Shown one piece after another: positions 25,021-31,292 of a stretch of DNA of 37,576 nt. The notes beneath the pieces are model-generated. The model was not told the origin of the DNA. It made no database searches and worked only from the letters and a program-made list of their open reading frames with translations. Numbering within the stretch: position 1 is the first letter of the stretch; each line of letters opens with the position of its first letter. The stretch is from JAWKVD01 sp041398225. Lineage in GTDB: Bacteria; Pseudomonadota; Alphaproteobacteria; Caulobacterales; Hyphomonadaceae. The stretch lies in assembly GCA_041398225.1 (NCBI GenBank), contig JAWKVD010000028.1:1-37576 (forward strand). Reading direction: 5' to 3'. Position numbers and translations under genes: made by a program.

Positions 25021-25458
25021 ATGCGCCGTTCCCATCGTATCGCATATGCCGCCGCTTTGATGTCGAGCGTATCGCTTGCGGCTCCGCAGGCGCAGGCGGC
25101 CGTGTTTCTGGTCGCGATCGAGGATATTCCGCTGCCGGCCGGTTTCGCCGAAGCGCCCGATCCGGTGGTGTTCGAAACCGATTTCGGCCGGGTGATCCGG
25201 ACGAGCGCGTTCGGGCGCGGAGATTTCCAGGCCGTGCAGCGCTTCTATCTCGAAACGCTGCCCGCGCTGGGCTGGACGCAGGCGCGCGCGCCGGGGGTGG
25301 GGGCGAGGCTCGCCTTCACGCGCGGAGAAGAGCGCCTGTCGCTCGCCTTTGAACGGACCGGCGAGAGGACCGGAGAGTTGGCCGCCGGCTCCGATGCGCC
25401 GCTCAACATCGCGTTCGAACTCGTCGTCAGGCTCGCATCTTCGCGCCTGCCGGAGTAA
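25021..25458 (+). CDS. Hypothetical exported protein
   Basis: A 145-residue protein with an export signal (M-R-R-S-H-R-I-A-Y-A-A-A-L-M-S-S-V-S-L-A-A, cleavage near A-Q-A). The mature part begins V-A-I-E-D-I-P-L-P-A-G-F, continues with F-E-T-D-F-G-R-V-I-R and F-Y-L-E-T-L-P-A-L-G-W-T, and ends R-L-P-E. The L-P-x-L-G-W pattern recalls small proteins that compare two strands of a sheet, but I cannot name a family. AAGGGG stands 7-10 bases before the ATG. It precedes the enoyl-CoA hydratase gene by 56 bp on the same strand. Confidence 0.72.
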   Translation: MRRSHRIAYAAALMSSVSLAAPQAQAAVFLVAIEDIPLPAGFAEAPDPVVFETDFGRVIRTSAFGRGDFQAVQRFYLETLPALGWTQARAPGVGARLAFTRGEERLSLAFERTGERTGELAAGSDAPLNIAFELVVRLASSRLPE

Positions 25459-25474
25459 GCAGGTTCGAAACCAG

Positions 25475-25492
25475 CGACGCCGTTCGGCGTCG
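25475..25492 (+). other. Hairpin in the enoyl-CoA hydratase leader
   Basis: CGACGCC (25475-25481) pairs with GGCGTCG (25486-25492) over a GTTC loop. There is no T tract, so it is more likely a leader hairpin or RNA stabiliser than a terminator. Confidence 0.45.
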
Positions 25493-25514
25493 GCGACGGA
25501 ATGGGAGCGAACCG

Positions 25515-26288
25515 ATGAGCTATGAAACCCTCCTGGTGGAAACCGACGGGCCCGTCGGCGTCATCACGCTCAACAGACCCGAGGCGCTCAACGCGCTCAA
25601 CGATCAGCTCGTCGGAGACCTGACCAGGGCGCTGGACGCGTTCGAGGCAGACGATGCGATCCGCTGCATCGTGGTGACCGGTTCGGCGAAAGCCTTCGCC
25701 GCCGGCGCCGACATCCGCATGATGTCGACCAAATCCTTCTCCGAAGTGCTGACCGAAAACCTGTTCGGCGAGGCCGACCGCCTGGCGCGCTGCCGCAAGC
25801 CCACGATCGCGGCGGTCGCCGGCTATGCGCTCGGCGGCGGATGCGAGCTGGCGATGATGGCCGACATGATTTTCGCGGCGGACACCGCGAAGTTCGGACA
25901 ACCGGAGATCAAGTTGGGGGTCATTCCCGGCATTGGCGGCACGCAGCGGCTGACCCGCGCGATCGGCAAGGCCAAGGCGATGGATCTCTGTCTGACCGGC
26001 CGGATGATGGACGCCCGCGAAGCCGAGGCGGCGGGTCTGGCGGCGCGGGTCATTCCGGCGGCCGACCTGATGAAAGAGACGATGGAGGCGGCGAAAACCA
26101 TCGCCGGCTTCTCGCTGCCGTCGCTGATGCTGGGCAAGGAGGCGGTTAACGCCGCCTTCGAAACCACCCTGGCGGAAGGCGTGCGCCTGGAGCGCCGGGC
26201 CTTCCACTCGCTGTTCGCCACGAATGACCAGAAAGAAGGCATGGCGGCGTTCATTGAGAAGCGTCCGGCGCAGTTTTCGAATTCGTGA
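25515..26288 (+). CDS. Enoyl-CoA hydratase (crotonase family)
   Basis: A 257-residue crotonase-fold enzyme that hydrates trans-2-enoyl-CoA in fatty-acid beta-oxidation. The oxyanion-hole segments are F-A-A-G-A-D-I (61-67) and A-L-G-G-G-C-E-L. The two catalytic glutamates, Glu111 (G-G-G-C-E) and Glu131 (F-G-Q-P-E-I), are 20 residues apart as in mammalian crotonase, which supports true hydratase activity. The following G-V-I-P-G-I-G-G-T-Q-R-L is also typical. Length is normal. Confidence 0.95.
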   Translation: MSYETLLVETDGPVGVITLNRPEALNALNDQLVGDLTRALDAFEADDAIRCIVVTGSAKAFAAGADIRMMSTKSFSEVLTENLFGEADRLARCRKPTIAAVAGYALGGGCELAMMADMIFAADTAKFGQPEIKLGVIPGIGGTQRLTRAIGKAKAMDLCLTGRMMDAREAEAAGLAARVIPAADLMKETMEAAKTIAGFSLPSLMLGKEAVNAAFETTLAEGVRLERRAFHSLFATNDQKEGMAAFIEKRPAQFSNS

Positions 26289-26342
26289 ACGGGGCGAGCG
26301 TGATGCGACTTTTCGTGCGTGCGGAATCATGCGGTCTGTGAA

Positions 26343-26371
26343 TTGACCCGTCAGGGCGTCGCTGGTATGTG
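26343..26371 (+). promoter_or_regulatory. Likely rpsT promoter
   Basis: TTGACC (26343-26348), a 17-base spacer and TATGTG (26366-26371), 68 bases before the rpsT ATG. The -35 box is good and the -10 box fair. An inverted repeat straddles it (see the next entry). Confidence 0.5.
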
Positions 26372-26388
26372 ACCGCTCCCCTGACGGG
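26347..26388. repeat. 10-bp inverted repeat flanking the rpsT promoter
   Basis: CCCGTCAGGG (26347-26356) and CCCTGACGGG (26379-26388) are perfect inverted arms separated by 22 bases. The left arm overlaps the -35 box and the right arm lies just past the likely transcription start. Confidence 0.7.
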
Positions 26389-26439
26389 GCGGTGGATAAT
26401 CCGCCTCGAAGGGCCTTCTGAGACTGGAGCAAGGAACCC

Positions 26440-26703
26440 ATGGCCAACACCAAATCCGCCAAGAAAATGGTGCGAAAAATCGCGCGGCGGACTGAGGTCA
26501 ACAAGTCGCGGGTTTCCCGTATGCGCACCTTCGTCCGCAAGGTCGAAGAAGCCATCGACGGGGGCGACAAGTCCGCCGCCGAGGCCGCTCTCAAGGCCGC
26601 CGAGCCGGAAATCATGCGCAGCGTCCAAAAGGGCGTGCTTCACAAGAACACGGGTTCACGCAAGGTTTCGCGCCTGGCGGGCCGCGTGAAGAGCATGGGC
26701 TGA
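26440..26703 (+). CDS. rpsT: 30S ribosomal protein S20
   Basis: An 87-residue basic protein that binds 16S rRNA early in small-subunit assembly. It has the S20 signatures M-A-N-T-K-S-A-K-K, R-R-T-E-V-N-K-S-R, the helix T-F-V-R-K-V-E-E-A-I and the C-terminal G-V-L-H-K-N-T-G-S-R-K-V-S-R-L. AAGGAA lies 5 bases before the ATG. Placement just before dnaA is known in Caulobacter. Confidence 0.98.
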   Translation: MANTKSAKKMVRKIARRTEVNKSRVSRMRTFVRKVEEAIDGGDKSAAEAALKAAEPEIMRSVQKGVLHKNTGSRKVSRLAGRVKSMG

Positions 26704-26714
26704 CCGCCCTCTCC

Positions 26715-26742
26715 GACGCCTGAAAACAAGGCGTCAGTTTTC
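26715..26742 (+). terminator. rpsT terminator
   Basis: GACGCC (26715-26720) pairs with GGCGTC (26730-26735) over a 9-base A-rich loop and is followed by AGTTTTC, 11 bases after the rpsT stop. Confidence 0.65.
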
Positions 26743-26939
26743 ATCATCTGAATGAGTTTTATGCGAGAGCGAGAGTTCTCGTAAGGGAAGATTTGCGCCC
26801 GATTTTTTTGTCCGTGTGCGGCATATTTATCGGCTCAAATGATGTCGTATTGACATCTGAAATTAACCAAAAAAAGACCCAAAAACAATTGGCAAGTGGT
26901 TTTTCAGGGGTGTCTGTCAAAAAAACTTTGCGAGCTGGG

Positions 26940-26979
26940 TTAATGGCCGGTTGACCAAAGACGCCGTTCGTATCCTAAT
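26940..26979 (+). promoter_or_regulatory. Candidate dnaA promoter overlapped by a CtrA-like site
   Basis: TTGACC (26951-26956), 17 bases, then CCTAAT (26974-26979). The -35 box is shared with TTAA-N7-TTGA (26940-26954), one base from the CtrA consensus TTAA-N7-TTAA. The binding claim is an inference from pattern only. Confidence 0.4.
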
Positions 26980-27022
26980 CTCGCTCGTAACGCGTATCTC
27001 TCCTTGTACAGACATATTTTAA

Positions 27023-27043
27023 GCGGCTCCGGGGCTGGAGCCG
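27023..27043 (+). promoter_or_regulatory. Hairpin in the dnaA leader, shared with gyrB
   Basis: CGGCTCC (27024-27030) pairs with GGAGCCG (27037-27043) over GGGGCT. The 19 bases 27023-27041 recur with a single mismatch at 31262-31280 before gyrB. Confidence 0.6.
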
Positions 27044-27122
27044 ACAGGGATATTTTGCGCCTCAGAACGGGGCGAACAGGGCAGGCGAACACCTAGCCGA
27101 ACGGGCATTGATGAGGGGCAAA

Positions 27123-28634
27123 ATGATTAACAAGCAGACGACTTCCCGGTTCTCGTTTGACGCCTCCGGAAACGCGCTGAACAGCGCCGTGGCGGGCCAT
27201 TCGAATTCTGGCGGGTCGGGTTTTGGCGGGGAGCAGGGCGCGCCCGAAATCTGGCAGGCCGTGCGCGAACAGCTGCGGGGTCAGCTCGGCGACACGCGCT
27301 TCGACAACTGGATCGCGCGCCTGCAATTCGTGGCTGAAGTCGACGGCGAGATCCTGATTTCGGCCGCCAGCGAGCTGGAGCGCGACCGCGTCAACAAGGA
27401 CTTCGCGCACCTGATCCAGCAGGCCTGGAGCTCCGCCGATCCGGCCGGGCGCCGCATCCGGGTCGAGGCCCGCGAGTGCATCGCCCCGGAAATCCTGGCG
27501 CTGGCCAAGCCGGCGGCGAACGGCGTCTCGCGCGGGGCCGCGGGCAAGTCCGCGCTCGGCGGCGCGGCGGACGGGGCGTCCGGCGACGGCGCGAGCCAGA
27601 CGCTCGACAGCTTCCTCGCCGGCGATTCCAACCAGGTCGCCCACGGCATCGCCCGCCGCATCGCGCAGGGCCAGAACGTCGCCGCCCAGATCGTGACGAT
27701 CGTCGGTCCGCACGGCGTCGGCAAATCCCACATCGCTCATGGCGTCGAACACGCGCTGGTCGCGTCCGGCCGCGAGGACGTGCTCTATCTTTCGGCCGAA
27801 GACTTCCTGGTCTCCTATGTCGAGGGCGTGAAGCGCGGCGACACGTCCGAACAGCGGACCCGGATGCGCAAGACCCGTGTGCTGATGCTCGACGACTTCC
27901 AGTTCATCTGTTCGCGCCCGGGCACGCTGCTTGAGTTCTTCTCGCATGTGCGCGCCATCATCGCGAGCGGGGGTCTCGTCATCCTCACCTGCGATCAGGC
28001 CCCGGCCGCGCTCGAACAGCTCGACGACCGCATGCGCGATGAAATCCAGGGCGGCGTCGTCGCCCGCATCGACCTGCCGGAGCCGGCGCTGCGCCGCCAG
28101 ATCGTGCGCGCCAAGGCCGAGGAGATCCGCGCGGCCAATCCGGACTTCGTGCTCGAGGACGAATGGATCGAGCTTCTGGCCGAGCGCCTACCGGCGTCCG
28201 GCCGCGTGCTGCAGGGCGCCGTCCGCAACATCTTCGTGGGCACCATCCTCGCCGAGCAGCCGCTGACGCGCGCCGCCGTCGAGAAAGCGGTTCAGCTCGC
28301 TCTGGGCGGGGCTGTCCTGCGTCCGCCGAAGATCGACACGATCAAGGACGTCACGGCCAAGACCTATTCGATCTCCAAGCACGATCTGGAGTCGGAGTGC
28401 CGCAAGCGCCAGTTCGCCCGTCCGCGCCAGTTCGCGATGTATCTCGCGCGCAAGATGACGAACTGCTCCTATCCCCAGATTGGCCGGATGTTCGGCGACA
28501 GGGATCATACTACAGTTTTGTTTGCATACAGAAAAATCTCCGCCCTGGTGAAAGCGGACACCTCCGCCGCCGAAGAGCTGCGGCAGCTCGAACAGCGTAT
28601 CCAGTCGGACCCGCGCAATCTGCGCGGCGCCTAG
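27123..28634 (+). CDS. dnaA: Chromosomal replication initiator DnaA, divergent AAA+ domain
   Basis: DnaA binds origin DNA and opens it. With the ATG at 27123 (GAGGGG 4 bases before; a TTG at 27108 and ATG at 27111 are in frame) it has 503 residues: domain I about 40-105, linker to 155, AAA+ domain about 160-395, DNA-binding domain IV about 405-500 with R-P-R-Q-F-A-M-Y-L and G-D-R-D-H-T-T-V. Walker A reads G-P-H-G-V-G-K-S (195-202) where most DnaA have G-G-V-G-L-G-K-T; Walker B is L-M-L-D-D-F-Q. The box VII stretch reads D-D-R-M-R-D-E-I-Q-G-G-V-V against E. coli E-D-R-L-K-S-R-F-G-W-G-L-T, so arginine-finger Arg285 corresponds to Glu307. The sensor II Arg (R-V-L-Q-G, Arg361) is kept. Identity is certain from domain IV and neighbours. 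Confidence 0.95.
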   Translation: MINKQTTSRFSFDASGNALNSAVAGHSNSGGSGFGGEQGAPEIWQAVREQLRGQLGDTRFDNWIARLQFVAEVDGEILISAASELERDRVNKDFAHLIQQAWSSADPAGRRIRVEARECIAPEILALAKPAANGVSRGAAGKSALGGAADGASGDGASQTLDSFLAGDSNQVAHGIARRIAQGQNVAAQIVTIVGPHGVGKSHIAHGVEHALVASGREDVLYLSAEDFLVSYVEGVKRGDTSEQRTRMRKTRVLMLDDFQFICSRPGTLLEFFSHVRAIIASGGLVILTCDQAPAALEQLDDRMRDEIQGGVVARIDLPEPALRRQIVRAKAEEIRAANPDFVLEDEWIELLAERLPASGRVLQGAVRNIFVGTILAEQPLTRAAVEKAVQLALGGAVLRPPKIDTIKDVTAKTYSISKHDLESECRKRQFARPRQFAMYLARKMTNCSYPQIGRMFGDRDHTTVLFAYRKISALVKADTSAAEELRQLEQRIQSDPRNLRGA

Positions 28635-28701
28635 CCGGGGCGGTCCGCGCGGGCGGGTCGATTTCTGCCCTTTGCGCTGCGGCGGATTGCGTTAATCTCC
28701 G

Positions 28702-28732
28702 GGCCCGCCCTTTCGGGGGCGGGCCTGTCTTT
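28702..28732 (+). terminator. dnaA terminator
   Basis: GGCCCGCCC (28702-28710) pairs with GGGCGGGCC (28717-28725) over TTTCGG, followed by TGTCTTT. It is 68 bases past the dnaA stop, so dnaN is likely to have its own promoter in the following 185 bases. Confidence 0.7.
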
Positions 28733-28917
28733 CAAGGGACCAGCGGATTTCGGTCCGTACGCTCCCGGATCCTTCCCGGCTGGCCAGACCTTCCACGCGG
28801 ATGTGTTCCTGCCAGCCGGCTGCGCCGATCCTTCGGCCGGCATGTCCGGCGCGCGGGAGCGGGCCGCAACGGGAAGGGCGGCAGGAGCGGATCGAAGGGG
28901 AAGGACCAGAACTTCGA

Positions 28918-30030
28918 ATGAAACTCACGATTGACCGCAACGCCCTGATGCGCGCCTTGTCCCACGTCCAGTCCGTGGTCGAGCGGCGCAACACGATTCC
29001 GATCCTGTCCAACATCCTGCTCAGCGCGCATGGCGACCGGCTGAAGCTGACCGCCACCGATCTCGATCTTGAGGCCACCGACAGCGTCGCGGCGAAGATC
29101 AAGACCGAAGGCGACATCACCGCGCCGGCGCAGACGCTGTTCGACGTGGTGCGCAAGCTGCCCGACGGCGCGGACATTCGCCTGGAGATGGACAAGAGCC
29201 AGCTCAAGGTCATCGCCGGGCGGTCCGACTACAAGCTCAAAACGCTGCCGGCGGCCGACTTCCAGACCATGTCGCGCGAGGAGGCGCCGACCAAGTTCGA
29301 GATTCCGGCGGCGGACCTGCGCCGGCTGATCGACAAGACGCGCTTCGCCATCTCCACCGAGGAGACGCGCTTCTATCTCAACGGGATCTACCTGCACCAC
29401 GACAAGGGCGCGAACGGTCCGGTGCTGCGCGCGGTCGCGACCGACGGCCACCGGCTGGCGCTGGCGGACGCGGATGCGCCGTCGGGTTCGGCGGGCCTCA
29501 AGGGCGTCATCATTCCGCGCAAGGCGGTCGGCGAGGTGCGCCGGCTGCTCGACGACGCGCCCGAGACGGTCACGGTGCACGCCTCGGATTCGAAGATCGT
29601 GTTCATGGTCGGCGAAGCGACGCTGACCTCGAAGCTGATCGACGGCACCTTCCCGGACTACAAGCGCGTGATCCCGAAGGAAAACCAGCGCATCTGCACG
29701 CTTGAAAACAAGGATTTCAAGGATGCGGTCGATCGCGTCTCGACGGTTTCGGCGGAGCGGTCGCGCTCGGTGAAGATGTCGCTGTCGGCCGACAAGGTGA
29801 CGCTGTCCGTCAGCCATTCCGAGACCGGCGAAGGCGTCGAGGAAATCGACGCCCAGTATGACGGCGAGGAGATGGAGATCGGCTTCAACGCCAAATACCT
29901 GCTCGACGTTTCGCAGCAGATCGAGAGCGACACGATCCGGTTCGAACTGCAGGATGCGGCCTCGCCGGCGCGGGTTCTGGATGCGGCCGATGCGGGCGTC
30001 CAGTTCGTGCTGATGCCGCTGCGCGTGTGA
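28918..30030 (+). CDS. dnaN: DNA polymerase III beta subunit (sliding clamp)
   Basis: The clamp tethers polymerase III to DNA as a ring dimer. The 370-residue length and three-domain repeat are normal. It opens M-K-L-T-I-D-R-N-A-L-M-R-A-L-S-H-V-Q-S-V-V-E with R-N-T-I-P-I-L-S-N-I-L-L, has A-T-D-G-H-R-L-A in domain 2, and ends V-Q-F-V-L-M-P-L-R-V, the C-terminal partner-binding edge. The frame is open upstream, but this ATG fits the family exactly, with AAGGGGAAGGA 14-24 bases before it. Its TGA overlaps the recF GTG. Confidence 0.98.
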   Translation: MKLTIDRNALMRALSHVQSVVERRNTIPILSNILLSAHGDRLKLTATDLDLEATDSVAAKIKTEGDITAPAQTLFDVVRKLPDGADIRLEMDKSQLKVIAGRSDYKLKTLPAADFQTMSREEAPTKFEIPAADLRRLIDKTRFAISTEETRFYLNGIYLHHDKGANGPVLRAVATDGHRLALADADAPSGSAGLKGVIIPRKAVGEVRRLLDDAPETVTVHASDSKIVFMVGEATLTSKLIDGTFPDYKRVIPKENQRICTLENKDFKDAVDRVSTVSAERSRSVKMSLSADKVTLSVSHSETGEGVEEIDAQYDGEEMEIGFNAKYLLDVSQQIESDTIRFELQDAASPARVLDAADAGVQFVLMPLRV

Positions 30031-31229
30031 CGCAGGCGGTCGCCGAACGCCTTGCGCCGCCCCATGCGCGCCTGACGCGCTTCGCGGTCCAGAACTACCG
30101 CAACCACGCCGCGCTGGCGCTTGGCCTGGACGGGCGGCATGTCTGCATCTTCGGAGCCAACGGCTCCGGCAAGACGAACCTGATCGAAGCGATCTCGATG
30201 CTTTCGCCCGGCCGCGGGCTGCGCGGGGCGGACCTGCCCGACATGGTGCGGCGTCCGCCGGACGGGTCGTCCGAACCGGCGGCGCGCGGATGGGCGCTGT
30301 CGGCGGATTTCCGCGACGGCGAGGTCGACCGCAAGGTTCAGGTGGCGCTGGAGCTGGACGAGCTTGGCCGGTCGCGGCGCTCGATGAAGCTCGACGGCGC
30401 GCCGGCCACCCAGAACGATCTGGCGGAGGTGTTCCGCGTCATCTGGCTCACCCCGTCGATGGATCGCGTCTTCGCGGGGCCCGCGGGCGACCGGCGGAAA
30501 TTCTTCGACCGGCAAGTGCTGGCTCATGCGCCCCAGCACGGAACCGCGTCGAACGCGTATGACAAGGCGATGCGCGAGCGCAACGCGCTGCTCGAACAGG
30601 GCAGGGCCGATCCGTCGTGGCTGGAGGGGCTGGAGCGGCGCATGGCCGACGCCGGCGCGGTGATCGCGCGCAATCGCGCCGATGCGCTCGCGCGGATGCA
30701 GGCGGCGATCGACGGGCGTCCGGACGGGCATTTCCCGAAATCCGATCTCGACCTTGCCGGGCCGTTCGAACAGATGGCCCTTTCAGGCGAAACGCCGGAG
30801 GCCGTCTCAGACGCGCTGGCCGAGGCGCTGGCGCGCGGACGGGGCCGGGACGCCGCCGCGGGCCGGACGCTGGAGGGCGTTCACCGCACGGATCTGAGGG
30901 TTACTCACAGACCCAAGCGGATGCCGGCGGGCGAATGTTCCACCGGAGAGCAGAAGGCCTTGTTGATGGGGCTGATTTTGGCCAACGCCCGGGCGCTGTT
31001 TATGCGCGACTTGGCGCCGAATCCCCTGCTATTATTGGACGAGGCCGCAGCGCATCTGGATACGGTCAGACGCGCGGCCCTGTTCGATGAACTGTCCGCC
31101 CTTGGCGGGCAGGCCTGGCTGACCGGCACGGACCGGTCCCTGTTCGATGCGTTCGGCGATCGCGCCCAGAGGTTCGAGGCGTCCGCCGACGGCATTCGCG
31201 AGGTCGGTTACGAAGTCGGGCGTGCGTGA
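30027..31229 (+). CDS. recF: DNA replication/repair protein RecF
   Basis: RecF is an ABC/SMC-like ATPase that helps load RecA at single-strand gaps. Walker A G-A-N-G-S-G-K-T is at about residues 42-49, the ABC signature S-T-G-E-Q-K-A-L-L-M-G at about 308-318, and Walker B L-L-L-L-D-E-A-A-A-H-L-D follows. The family motif R-L-T-R-F-A-V-Q-N-Y-R-N-H lies near residue 12. The start is GTG sharing bases with the dnaN stop (GTGA), so translation is coupled. 400 residues is slightly long for the family. Confidence 0.97.
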   Translation: MTQAVAERLAPPHARLTRFAVQNYRNHAALALGLDGRHVCIFGANGSGKTNLIEAISMLSPGRGLRGADLPDMVRRPPDGSSEPAARGWALSADFRDGEVDRKVQVALELDELGRSRRSMKLDGAPATQNDLAEVFRVIWLTPSMDRVFAGPAGDRRKFFDRQVLAHAPQHGTASNAYDKAMRERNALLEQGRADPSWLEGLERRMADAGAVIARNRADALARMQAAIDGRPDGHFPKSDLDLAGPFEQMALSGETPEAVSDALAEALARGRGRDAAAGRTLEGVHRTDLRVTHRPKRMPAGECSTGEQKALLMGLILANARALFMRDLAPNPLLLLDEAAAHLDTVRRAALFDELSALGGQAWLTGTDRSLFDAFGDRAQRFEASADGIREVGYEVGRA

Positions 31230-31261
31230 AGATTGAATGTCCGCGGCGGGGGCGGACGGTC

Positions 31262-31286
31262 GCGGCTCCGGGTCTGGAGCTGGAGG
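31262..31286 (+). promoter_or_regulatory. Hairpin touching the gyrB ribosome binding site
   Basis: GGCTCC (31264-31269) pairs with GGAGCT (31276-31281, one G-U pair) over GGGTCT, and the ribosome binding site GGAGG (31282-31286) follows without a gap. The CTCC arm could pair instead with GGAG of the ribosome binding site, so two exclusive folds are possible. Confidence 0.5.
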
Positions 31287-31292
31287 TAGTGA

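Larger units (their letters stand above)
26743..27122. other. AT-rich region upstream of dnaA
   Basis: The most AT-rich part of the window (for example TTTTTTTGTCC near 26803 and runs of seven A), lying between rpsT and dnaA. I looked for perfect DnaA boxes (TTATNCACA) and found none on either strand, nor a GANTC methylation site, so I do not call an origin. It holds a promoter candidate, a CtrA-like half-matched site and a leader hairpin, listed separately. Confidence 0.6.

Noticed and set aside
26743..27122. Chromosomal origin next to dnaA
   Set aside because: AT-rich, but no perfect DnaA box seen. In Caulobacter the origin is near hemE rather than beside dnaA, so the evidence is not enough.
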